Source of the DNA: Lingula anatina
Lineage: Eukaryota; Brachiopoda; Lingulata; Lingulida; Lingulidae
DNA: 64,000 nt
Assembly (NCBI RefSeq): GCF_001039355.2
Contig: NW_019773847.1
Coordinates: forward strand, 1,449,679 to 1,513,678
Reading direction: 5' to 3'
This document shows positions 26,712 through 38,454 of the stretch, piece by piece. Within the stretch, counting starts at the first letter, position 1. Every line of letters starts with the position of its first letter. A model generated the notes under the pieces. The model was not told where the DNA came from and did no database searches. It saw only the letters and a program-made list of their open reading frames with translations. The translations under genes and the position numbers were made by a program.

Positions 26712-28756
26712 TAATCAAAAACCAACCAGCTAACCGTAAGTTGCACTCTTTTTGAATATATCACATAACACAGCAAATATTGCATTAAATGAGATTGCTT
26801 TTTTTTTCGTTAAATAAATAATCTTCACGTTCTGTACAATTCTATGAGCAAAACTTTGCATGCATCACGTTAAAAAACGTACTTCTTCTTTCTGATTGGC
26901 GTAACCTTTGCAACAAAAAAGTCAAAACATTGGGGTCATGCCATAAAGATATTGTCCTATGTCTGCTCATTGCTTGAAATATAAGATGAATTTAAGTTTA
27001 GTACAAATTAAAGCCTTGTTGAAAGTTTTCTACTCTGTAGCCTATTTCACAAATAACAAAATATCACTCCTACGTGCCTTAGGTCATTTTAATGAAAAAA
27101 TGTTTAAGAGTGTGTCTGTGTGTTCGACTGGGTGTCTGATATGCGTCTGATCCTCGTACGCACATTCGCACGTGCACGTGCAGCATCTTGCTTCGTAAAA
27201 GGTAAAGTGAGCAGAAACACAATGCTACATCAAAGAACATTAAGGTTAAACAGAAGTGTGTGCACTGCAGCGATAATTGCATTTCTTTTTAAAACTTGTG
27301 TAACCTGTTCTCGTTGTTCACATGAAATAGCTCGCTTTTAACTTGCAATTGTTGTTTGCTCATGTAAAATATGTTACCAGTAGGGCCTACTCGAAACATT
27401 TTGGCGTCTTACCCGTCTCCCAATCACCCGCCCTCAGAAGAGCCAACGGACTCATGTCATTAAATACTATTTGAGTGAGCCTTTCTTGATAAATGTACAT
27501 CCACCAGCCCCCCCCCCCCCCCTCAGGCACCCGTCCCTTCATAAAATCCAATGCAATGTAGATTTACATATCCACCATAATATTAACACTGAAATGCTGT
27601 GTGCTCACAAACAGACCAACGTAGACAAGAACAAAATGTGCAAGTATATGTCAAAATAATTAAAATAATTCGAAGGACCGGAGTATTTGTTTACCCGTAT
27701 TAATCAGCAGCAAAAGAAATGTTATCACTCATTCGTAGCTGGAGGAAAACACACGCTTATCTGAAGGACATGGTTCTTACTTTGCACTATTTTCTTTTGA
27801 ATTTTGATAAAATACTTTTGAACAACCTAGAACCCTGTATACAAGGATCCTAGGAACAACTTACGGAGTTGTTATATTGATGTTCCCATACTTATTTAGG
27901 TGGAGGAAATGCAGCAATTTGAAACTACTTACTTTTTTAGGGACCGTCATTTTTTTATAATCCAGTTTCATTTACCTTTGTTTACGATAAAATGATCTTT
28001 TCTCTTTGCTTTTCTCTTTGCCTTTTTGCCTTTAAGAAGAGACCACGCCCCTCTTGTGTAAGTTTCATGTTTAATTTGAATATTTGTTGAGCGAACAATG
28101 TGTAGGAACAGCCCTCAGCTGCAGCCAAAATTCCAAAATGCAACTCTGTTAAGTTAAGTATGACAGTATAAACGCCCAGGAAGGTAGAGAGGGCAGGTTT
28201 ATCCTTAATGAGAGGCTTACTTAAATCAATAGTTCTATAACAAATATTACTGTGACGGCTCATTTTATCTTTTTTTTTCTTTTTTTTTTTTTAGGAACAA
28301 ATGTTATATTCTTTCTTCCTTCCTTCCTTTTCCCTTTCTTCTTTTTTCTTTCGGAAGTTGTGGAGGAAATTTAGTTCAAAGGTAGCGTATGATTAAGCAA
28401 AACATGTATAAAGATATTGGGACTACTGTCCTCTAACATAAGGTAAAACATTTGACTTTTTTAAATGTTTGACATGCTTATTGTGTATTTTTACAATAAT
28501 CCTTCGTCAGAGTGTTTCAAGCATCAATATTTACAACAAATTCATTGTAATTTCACACGAGTGACGTCAAAGGGGGTCTATAAGCTACTGCGACTGAGAA
28601 TAACGGAATAATCGATATACGACATAGATTATTTAAAACATACCGCAAGAGGTCATTTTCCGTCTGCTCAATATTTCTTGCGGTTACGTTTGTTCAAGGG
28701 GAACAATTGACATCAATCCCAGGTGGCAATGCGGGCTGTTTTCTCACACAGCCTCT
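26712..28756. other. intergenic stretch
   Basis: No gene is recognised. A C run lies near 27509, and pyrimidine-rich low-complexity sequence (CTTTT/CTTCC) lies at about 28270-28350. This is the upstream flank of the phospholipase gene. Confidence 0.5.
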
Positions 28757-28763
28757 TATAAAA
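28757..28763 (+). promoter_or_regulatory. TATA box of the PLA2 gene
   Basis: TATAAAA sits about 95 bases before the ATG at 28858. Transcription would then start near 28787, leaving a 5' leader of about 70 bases with no upstream ATG seen. A strong TATA box fits a tissue-restricted secreted protein. Confidence 0.65.
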
Positions 28764-28857
28764 GCCGAGTCTTTCAAGACAAGCAGACGCATTCGACCGT
28801 TCGACCAATCCGTGGCAGATAAGCCAGCCCTGCCCACGAACAGATCAGTCAGCCATT

Positions 28858-31800
28858 ATGACCGTCCCTAATTTGTTTTTTGTGTTAATGATTTATTTCA
28901 TCATACCTGCGGCGGGTGAGACAAGTCAAACAGCCAGACACCAGACGGAAAACTACGTGTTGAGAAGTAAATCAGGTTCAGAGAACCTTATTCGAGTTAC
29001 TTTCAACGGCGTGTTAGCGGCCGAAACGACTATTCCAAATATAGAGGAACGCGGACTGTTTTACAGACAAATCTTCAACGGAAAAGAAGTACTTCAACTT
29101 CTCTATGACAGTAAAACAAACATAAAAGACTGTGATATTTCGAAAGAAAAGAATGACATCAAACGTTTCTTGGATAACTTTAGTGGTCAACATGGTCAAA
29201 CCAACGTGTCCAGAGAATCCATCAGGGATAGGCATCACCTAGAATCTCAAGTTAAAGACCTGATCAACTTTCATCGCCTAAGAAAACAGTGTCAAGCCTT
29301 TCACAAACAACGAGGTGACGACATGGATGAGTCTCAATATTATACTGAACGCACTGACAGTCAACGTCGAAGTAAAAGAAGTCTCTTGTACCCAGGTACG
29401 AAGTGGTGTGGCAAGGGAAATACAGCCGATGACTTTCACGATCTGGGAGAAAGTCGTGATACTGACAAGTGCTGCAGAAAACATGACCACTGTAAATACA
29501 CCATCACCAGCTTTCGTAGGAGGTGGGGTCTATTTAACTACAGATTCCATACAGTTAGTCATTGTGATTGTGATGAAATGTAAGTATCGGCTCTCTCATT
29601 CTCTATCTCTCTCTTGATATGCCGGCCGGCAATATGTTTTTCCCATTCACACAATCCTACTTTGTTGTAGCTCTTCCGTGCTCTTGATCTATTCCCACAA
29701 TTTGTAGGTCCATAAAAAACATTAACAGTGCTTACTTGCCCCTGGCTGATGTTAATGACTAAGGAAATGACTTTGTACTGCCTCCGGCCTATCGTGCTTG
29801 CAGTAGACGGTACTCGCGTAAGGGCTTTGATTTCATGATTTTATCAAGTTTAAGTTAAGACATAAAATGGGAAGACCTTTATCTATGATTAAACATTTCC
29901 AGAAAAAATATCACAAAAATTAATGAAATAAAAATCATCACAGTTGTTCAGTTCTTCAAACAAATTTAAAAGGTAAAATATAGTAACTTCAAAATTAGAA
30001 TGAAAGGTTTTCTTTGAAAAAAAACCCAGACATATACTACGTGAGTCTTATAAAAGAATACACCAGCTAACGCGACTCGGGTTAGAGGGGTCTGGACGTA
30101 AGCCAGCAGGCCTTAGGCCAAAATTTTCACCTCCGCTGGATCCGGCCAGTCGGTAACAATCGCGGGGAAAATCCATATAACGGGACACTAGTTAAATCAG
30201 GGAACCTTGCCAAATCCTCCAAGATGTTTTATTAAAAAGTCCCTGCCTCCCACTTAGACAGACTTTCAATAAACATTGTTCAATAGAACAAAATATAAAA
30301 GGCCTTGTTGACATTTGAGTGCAGGTACGCACGGTATCATGAGAGGAGTGTATTGTACATTTTACTTTATTCTATTGTAACAGTCTGTACCGTTGCGACA
30401 ACATTGAAATCACTTCACTTGGCGTTACATATTATATTGCATAGGTGTTTGCCGTGTACTTAAAGTATCAACAAAACATGAAAAACTGAAAAAATTAAGT
30501 CCAGGGTACTGGACGAGGAAATAGGCTGAGGGAGTAACATAGTAAAGACGATTTAAGTTACAAGCTATATGAGTCACCCGTGCAGATAGGTTGGTTAGAA
30601 CTAATAATTGAAAAAACGTCCAAATTTCCTACTAGCTTTGAAAAGGCTGGGCACGTCAGCACACCTAAAACTATAGAGCCCTAAGATGACCTGCAGAAGA
30701 TTGCGTATTTCCTCAATGCCAAAGTGACCTCAAAACCTACCCTTATCCACAATATTGGTCAATTGTTAGCGTGTGACGGGTTTTGCTGTGGAATGAATAA
30801 GAGCAAAGTTTTCCGGATGTTTTGTGTTAATGTATATTCGAGACACAAAGGTTTTCGTCAGATTTAGAATTGTCAAAATATTTTGAAACTTACGGCATAG
30901 TAATTTTGTATTGTAGTTTGTAACCGCATTCAGCATCAAGTGTTAGGTCGTCCAAAATGTAAAGCAGACAAATTTTAGTTGCTGTCCGCAAAACAATGTT
31001 GAATATATAAAGTCACTGTACCTCTCGGTTTATCAAATGGGAAGCAATTATTATTTTTTTTTTATTGTGCGCTGATTAAAAACCTTTATGAGGTTTTAAG
31101 CATAGCCTCTCGTGCTGATTCAAATGATATTTTATCATACTTTATCATTTGACTGCGTGTACTGGTATGGACGTCAAAGTCTGGTTAAGAAATTGTCCGA
31201 AGTATGAGGTCAACTTATGTAGGCAAAAGAAAGAAAGAAAGAAAGAAAGTATTGATCGCGATGTTGTCTTTTACGGGTGTTTTAAAGTTATCCACCTAAA
31301 AAAAGCCTATCAATCCCAGATTGTCTAAATTTTGACGACATATTTAAAAGCACTCTCTTAAAATTTAGCCTACGGTTAGAGCGACACCCTCTCAGCTTAT
31401 CTCTTGTGACCCTTATGCAGGTATATAATTTAGATAAACCGCTATATTTATAGTCTTACAAAGTGAAGCATTATGAGTATCATGTTACACTTTAACATAT
31501 AATATCTACAAGTCAACCTTAAACAGGTCGGACCAAGTGAGCTGTTCCACGCGCCTAAAAAACCATTGAACCTCACAACCAGAAGTTAATATTCCTATAT
31601 AGAGATTATATGGCATAGTATACGATTGTGTTCCACTTTCACTGGGCCTCCGTTTGATATAATGCCGTACATGCATATTTCTTAACATGCGCATTGAAAT
31701 GTAAGCAAGGTAATAAATTATTAGATATCTAAAAAGGATGATTGTTCAAGTTCGCGTATACTTTTTACAGCACATGAATAATGCATGAGAATGTCATGAA

Positions 31801-32266
31801 TGTTAATGATTTTGTCCCGGGGATTTCACATAAAATCAAGAGTACAAAGCACAGCGAGGGTAATACGTATTTTTGGTTGAACGCATTTGAACAATTCTTG
31901 ATATTTCGTGTAAAAACAATTGAGAAAGACAAAGGCAGCCTCTATCGTTTATCAATTGGTCTTACAAGCTGCAGATTCCTCCTACTAAGAAGTTTTAACA
32001 TTAGGTTATATATTCAAAACATTAGATTCAAGCTGACTCATTTTTAAGTCATACATTATGATTTTATTTTCAGATTCAGAAATTGTTTAAAAAACAGCAG
32101 AAACAACATTGCCGATATGGTTGGAAGAATGTACTTCAATGTTATACAAATGAAATGCTTCATTTTCAAGAGAGAGCGTGTGTGCAAGAAAAAGTCTTGG
32201 TGGGGGAAGTGTATCAAGTATGGCAGACGTAAAATAGCATACATCCGATCTCCAAGGACATTTTGA
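28858..32266 (+). CDS. secreted group III phospholipase A2 (two exons)
   Basis: Exons 28858-29579 and 32074-32266 join at a GTAAGT donor and TTTTCAG acceptor in phase 2, giving 304 codons before the stop. Residues 1 to about 20 are a hydrophobic signal peptide. A long propeptide ends at the furin-like site RSKR (171-174). The catalytic domain follows: the calcium-loop WCGKG (183-187), the active-site CCRKHD with His209-Asp210, then SHCDCDE at the exon junction, and the FRNCL and MYFN blocks in exon 2. These are the hallmarks of bee-venom-type (group III) enzymes, which hydrolyse the sn-2 ester of phospholipids in a calcium-dependent way. Members act in venoms, digestion, immunity or lipid signalling. 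Which applies here cannot be read from sequence. The second exon ends in a basic Lys/Arg-rich tail. A possible poly(A) signal AATAAA lies at 33279. Confidence 0.9.
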
Positions 32267-34579
32267 ACCAGTTAAAAATATTAAAAAAGAAGAAGAAAAA
32301 GACAGTAGCGCCACACTGCCAGTAGGATTAGAAAAAGAGGCCGAGTCATCAAAACACCAATAGAACTGTACATTCAAACTCTCGCCTCAGCCACCATCAA
32401 CATCAGGGACATATAGTCTGCACAACAATGCAAAACTGAATACGATTTTTAAAAACAAGGCAAGAACACTAGTGCAAATGTAATGCTGTGAAATCAGCGT
32501 CGCTGCGTGAAGACAAGACCTCGCTGAGTGTGTCACGCTTTGGGAGCAAACTGCTTACATCATCTGTGATCATACTCCGGTTGACCCGGGGATAAACGAA
32601 CAAGAGCAGGCTACATATCAAATATGGCACAAAGCCGACTGCCTGTTAATTTATTTGGTCTGGCTTCCTATTGTTGAAAATAAGCAAAGTAAGCCTAGAT
32701 TGACCTTGTAGTTATCAGTGTATGTTTTTTTAATGTGGCGTAAAAGATACAGGCCTACCAATAAGGCTAGACAAAATTGATAAGGTAGCATAGAAACTGG
32801 TAGACAACACGTCGGTAGACAAAATCTATTATTGTGTTTGATACATGCGATTTTAAAGAAGCATAGTAGCTTAATTTTCTTTGTTCAGTTGTATGTTTCT
32901 CCCACTCACCAAACCAATTAATGGCTTTTCCATTTGAAAACTAAAGGGCAAAAAGAATTCTGATTTCCCCCCAAATTAGGGTCCGTTGTGCCCGTTAACT
33001 TTTTCAACAGTTTTGTGTGGCCTGATCGTAAATACTCGTTCGCATATTGCTTGCTGTATAATGTTGCATACTTTGAGTTATGATTTTGGCTTGTCATTTG
33101 TTATTTGAAGTTTGTATTTATCGTGTGAGCTTCTGTAAATGTGTTTAAAGTGAGGGTGTTATTTCAGAATGTTATACTCCACTAACACTCAAGAAAATTA
33201 CAAGGATCTAAATGCGATATTAGGCAATACGTGGTTATTTACATAAGCAATGTTACTTCACTGTGCAGCTCATTCTTGAATAAAAAATAAAAAATGAGAT
33301 GGAAACAATTAGCTACTATTAGTTAATAGATTGAGCCACTTAGTTTTAGAAAATCAACAGTTTCAGAGTATAAAAGTGCAAAATATGCGAGTCAGAGATT
33401 AAATTTAATACCCCTCACCTGCCACAGCGCAAATTTCCATTTTGTTTCAATGTTTTTTTTTTATTTTTTTGTTTTAATGTATTTTCACTGAGAATTGTAG
33501 CAGGCCGACTTACAACTCGCCGAGCAAGCGGCTCTCTTGACGTATTTTAATAAAATACAAAAAAATGGTATTTGCGGTTTAAATGTTGTTGTTGGTGTTT
33601 TGTTGTTATCAAATATCTGGGACCGTAATCACTGATATTACGACATGATACACGATTTCTTTGGCAAAGACTCAGCATCCCGGTCTGTAAGTGCTGCTGG
33701 TCGTATTTACTGTCAACATCCCATGAAAATGAAAATGAAAGTATTTTTAATAAGAGAGGCTTGAAACGTTTTCTGATTTACAAAAGGGTTAATTTTGCCG
33801 CTTTATATCAACAATACAAAATTCCCAAAAACCTCAACAAATAGAATTGTTCATGCCTAAATTGTCATAAGTAAATTGCTAAGACTAATATTTGTGTTTT
33901 GTGATAAAATTTAAATGAAAATAGAAAAAGGAGTTTGCAACAAGCGCATCGGCTGAGAAGGAAGATGGTTTCTAAACAATATTTCAGGAGCAGAACTTAA
34001 ATCAGCTATCAATTTCTTAAAAACTATCCACTGTCTTATGTGAAACCAGTCATTCAGTTTTGGACTTCATATGAATTATAATTTATCCCAACAGGTCAAC
34101 AGGTATGGTGTAAGAGCTATTGATTCAAAACTTTAAAGCGACATAGACAATACTAGGAAGTAGAAAAACAATATCTCTTAAAACTATAATGGATGTCTTT
34201 TTGGCTATTAAAGCACGGGACATTTCCCCATCCAACATATTCACAAACTGAGTAACGAAATTTCGTATACAGGGGAGGAGGGTTACAATGCCAAGCGACA
34301 GGCAGAAGAACTTGACGATTATGGTTGCAAGAGGACTAACCCGGTGAGGGAGTAATTGTTTATATTGCGGTTGTTGAGCAAAATGTAAGACTCGCAATTA
34401 TATTCATGTTTAAGAAGAGGGTCGAATAAATATCTAAAAAATTGTGTTTCTATTATGGATCGCACCTAAAAATATGTATTTTATCTACTAATGAACGCAA
34501 TGGATACTTTAATCTTTAAATTGCTTCTTTATCTCCTGGAAATACATCCTCTGTCTTTTTCTTCCTCGGTCTGTTACAG
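32267..34579. other. 3' flank of PLA2, non-coding
   Basis: No independent gene is seen. AATAAA-type signals occur near 33279. A minus-strand frame at 34125-34397 shows no family resemblance and is probably chance. Confidence 0.45.
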
Positions 34580-34796
34580 GCGTATCCTCAACAGAAAAAA
34601 ACACATACCCTCCATCAACAAAGATGTTAAGTCAAATGAAACTTTGGTCACAATAGACGATAACATCTATAGGCCTAACTGTATACTGAATCTACAGCAG
34701 AAACAAAATGTAAAAACAAGAGTAAGAATAAGTAGAGGGAAAATCTCCCGGCATTCAAGGCATGGTAAATTAGATGTTTACTACAAAAATGAATAA
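34580..34796 (+). CDS. candidate orphan terminal exon, basic protein tail
   Basis: A strong acceptor (long pyrimidine tract ending CTGTTACAG) at 34579 opens a 72-codon frame rich in Lys, Arg and Asn. It ends at a TAA that overlaps AATAAATAAA, a possible poly(A) signal. Its entry phase (one base before the first full codon) matches the phase-2 donor of PLA2 exon 1 at 29579, so it could be an alternative last exon replacing 32074-32266. It resembles no domain I know. Chance is a real alternative. Confidence 0.2.
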
Positions 34797-35700
34797 ATAA
34801 ATGCCGTGAAAAAAAGCAACATTTTAAACTAAATATACGTGTAGTTTATAAATAAGCGACCAGGAATGTTCACTCTCAGATATAAGAAAGGGGTAAGTTA
34901 TTGCCTTTCAGTACGTCTTTCGTCTGGTTTCACTTCTGAAAAAAGCGAAAAATTTGACATTTTAATTTGTTTTTTTATTTCACATCCAACGATTTTCCTT
35001 TTTCTTATTATTAATCAAAATCATTTCACAATAATTCAAAAACCGATGTATTCTTTATACCAATATCACATGAAAACATATCGTGTGGTTTCGATTGCGT
35101 TAAAACCATCCCAGTGCAGAGATTAAGTACATAGGCATACAATACGCACTAGCATGAACGCAAAAAAATCATGAACAAGGTATACACTCTCCAAATCCGT
35201 TGAGAAACCGATCTACGAACATTTTTTCGATCTCTAAATTTCTATTTTCACTGTCAGTGTCACAAGTGAAACACGCCTGTCTCTATTTCCGTTATGAGAG
35301 GGACTCTAAAACGAGCTCATACAGTAGGTCGTAATCCTGTAAACGGTTTAGATATGATAGACCCTATATATTAATGACTAAGAGAATAACGATGAAATTT
35401 ACGATGTAAATTTTTGCTGTATAAAGGTCTAACGCTCTCTGTGTGTCTCTTTATGAAATTACCTGTATGAGAAAGCGATCATTCGTTAATGGATTGCTGT
35501 TGGTATAATGCTCAAAGGCTAGGGTTTAGACAAATAGAAAACACAAAGGAATATACTGTTGTAGAATTACCGGGATAAAAAAAATTGACAATTCGTTAAC
35601 TTTGTGAACTGCTGTTAGCCAAAGACATGCTCGTGTACCCCCAGCAATCGTACCATTCCCCCTTCTTGCGCAGCACTTCATTTTGGCGAGAACGAAAGCC
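34797..35700. other. intergenic stretch
   Basis: I see no gene. It should contain the 3' end of the minus-strand TMEM249-like transcript. Frames here are shadows. Confidence 0.45.
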
Positions 35701-36663
35701 CTATACCAATATTTCAGATTCAGTCGAAGCGTATGGGCACCGATGTCGAAGAATGTGGTGTCTAGATTTGTCAGTATAGTCAAAATAGTTAAGATCCAAC
35801 CGGGCGGCCAAGCGCCTAGCCAGCTTTCGTAATTTTTCTACATTTGTACAGTTAGACGTCAAAGATTCTTCTTCGATTTGAAAACCACCTATGACTACTT
35901 GCAGGTATAAAACACCTGTTCCACCACTTTGCCCTTTCAGGCGTATATAAGCATTGTGATAATGTCCTCGATACACAAGCTTTTCTTTATTAAAAAATTC
36001 ATACATTTTGTCGTTGGGTTTCAAAATTAGCGTTCTCTCTTCACGATAGTGAAATGTGATTGCTAAAGATCCTATCAAACCGATCACATGTAAGACTATA
36101 AACTGATCTATTGGCGCGTTCATGTACATAGTACATGCCAGTAAAACAGTCAAAACAATTCCCAGGAGACCCAGCCAAAATGTGGGCACCTTGCTCCTTG
36201 CACGCTGGAAGATCCCAGGGCCAACTTCTTCAAACGGGTAGGTTGGATTGTTATCAAGGCGGCGTTTGAAGATATCCTCCGGACGCTTTAAGATACTGAC
36301 ATTCCAGGTCGTAAATATGCCTACTATCATGATGGCTAGACAAGGTTAGGTTAGGTTTGAAAACACTCTGCAATAAAAGAATTTTGTAACGCTGGTTATA
36401 CAAACAAACATTGTGAAATATAAAGGATATTACGCATGAGAGTCGCAATCTCTTGTAGATAGGCTAAAAGATGCTTATAAGCTTTTCATATCATTAATGG
36501 TTTTCAAAGTAGTTGCATTGAACAGTTAAGATGGTTCTCTCTCTCTTTCGTATTTCTTAGTGAAAAAAAAAAACGCTCTAATACAGCAAAAATTACCTGA
36601 ACTCATTTTAAATACACCATATATCAAGAATGTTATTGACCACAGATCTATGTTATGATTCAT
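35701..36663 (-). CDS. TMEM249: TMEM249-like sperm cation-channel auxiliary subunit
   Basis: Minus-strand exons 36663-36597 and 36335-35701 join through a CAG/GTAATT donor and a CTAG acceptor in matching phase. This gives 233 codons, close to the roughly 235 residues of human TMEM249. The start ATG at 36663 is the first in frame after the GTG-led open stretch. After a hydrophobic N-terminal segment there are two likely membrane helices (about 74-94 and 100-118). Before them lies the N-x-x-YPF segment. After them a soluble C-terminal part carries YIRLKGQ and the LDLNYFDYTD...H..RHRCP region I associate with this family. TMEM249 is an accessory protein of the CatSper calcium channel of the sperm flagellum. 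Identification is from memory of the family pattern, not a search. Confidence 0.72.
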
Positions 36664-38385
36664 GATTCTCCGACTCCATTCCACGTTATCGGACTCTCTC
36701 TGTTTATTGTGCTGTTGCGTCTCGTCGACATCGTCAGAAAACGTCGTCGCGCACACGGCAGCGCGCGCGCTGTGAAGAACGTCTTGCGAGATTGCACTCT
36801 AGTTACTGTGGAAAGCCGTCGAGCGATTCAGAGGCAGCTTTCTTGTATAATAGCATTTATTTATTCACGTGATATGTGAATATATAAATCACCCGGTCTC
36901 ATGGGCCTACATGTCACCTAAATTTGTACATATATCAAAAACAAAAAGGTCCCTACAAGTCCACATAGATGTAGTCTAAAACACCCAACAGATTCAAACA
37001 ATACATGTAGGCCTAGGCCTATCATTTAAATTTGAAATCAACACCCCTTTTTTTAAAGTTCTGCATCATTTGAAGTTAGTTGTTTTGAAAACATGTTAGT
37101 CTAGGAGCCAAAGCTAAAAATAAGAGTGGAAAATCCAAATATATACTCTAGGCCCCAAAACAAAAAAGACATCTAAATTAAATCCATTTTCAAAAATACT
37201 TCCAATAACAGGAGGTCGATTAATCCAGGTGCAAGGAAAAAGGGTTACTTTTTTATTGCCAGAAAAAAATAGATAATAACGTGTAATGAATGAATGTGAA
37301 AGTATTTTGTCAGGTAATAAAGTGAACTCCAAACTGCGGAACAGGAGTAAGCGGAAACGGTGATAGTAATATAACTAGAAGGAGCGTTTTGGCAGACAGA
37401 CTTTTATGGGTTGACCTCAGCACGCAGTTGATATGAATGTAGGTATTGAATACAAATAATCTGACTGCTTTTTTCAGTGACATCTGCTATTTGATGGTCT
37501 TAATTCGTTAGGGTTATTGGTAACATTTGATGATATCATCAATAAAAAAAATCTGTATCAGTCCGAGGGTAAAGACCATTTCCATATAAACTTACTACAT
37601 ATGTTCTTAGTTCCTATTTGTTGTCACTTCTTTATTACTAACATCCTCTCTTATCTATCTGTCATGCTGGAAAAACGTGACCAAGCATTTTTATAACGCC
37701 GCACGCATTTTACGCATAATATGTAACGCAAATGACGCCAAGACAACAGCAGTTATCAATTAGATATGGTAATATATATAAATGTCTTTATTAGCTTTGT
37801 AACCTCGGAACAACAGTTGTGTGGCCAAATGCTTTCAGTTATGTTTACATTTCGGAAGGGCGTTTTCAAATTTTTAGTAACTGCTGCGGAGTCGCCAATT
37901 CCGAATAATTATCATTCTCTAATAAACCCACGGCAATGAGAAAAAACCGAGGTAACAGACAAAAACAATACAAATAAAAATTAAAAACTTGTCATTAGAT
38001 TTTAATATTACTATCAACTAATTACAATAGCAAAAGAAAATAATATAATTAGCAAGCAATATATCCCAACTTTTTTACGATGTCGAAATAGGGCCTATCT
38101 TAGAGTCAGTCATTTAAAAAAATATGATGGCTATTTTACTGGCTCAACTTTGCAGTTCTGTGCAGTGAATCACCTTCCTAAAACATTTATTGCTAATAAC
38201 AAGAGTTCGGATAGGAATTTATGCGATATTAATGAGCGAATCTTTAGTGGCTTTTGGTGTGCTGTCGACAACAAGCGTTCTGGCCTCGTGACCCGCCTTG
38301 CCAGCTGTCATCCCATCTGGTCCAGCATGGAATGTACCGAGCATACCTTGTTGTAAGTCGGGGCACACCTCAACGGTGAACCGGG
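36664..38385. other. intergenic stretch with a CpG-rich patch
   Basis: The segment at about 36695-36850 is unusually rich in CpG (CGTCGTCGCGCACACGG and a GCGCGCGC run) against an AT-rich background. It lies immediately upstream of the minus-strand TMEM249-like start, so it is probably its promoter or leader. The rest shows no gene. Confidence 0.45.
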
Positions 38386-38392
38386 TATAAAA
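38386..38392 (+). promoter_or_regulatory. TATA box of the Ly6-CBM14 gene
   Basis: TATAAAA lies 69 bases upstream of the ATG at 38455. The predicted transcription start is near 38416, giving a leader of about 40 bases. Confidence 0.65.
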
Positions 38393-38454
38393 GCACCAGC
38401 CAGCTGCAACTGCATCAATTCCACTTGCGCCTGACGATCTCATTCTACAGCATC

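Noticed and set aside
34125..34397. 90-codon minus-strand frame
   Set aside because: It has no family resemblance, and the surrounding sequence looks repeat-like.
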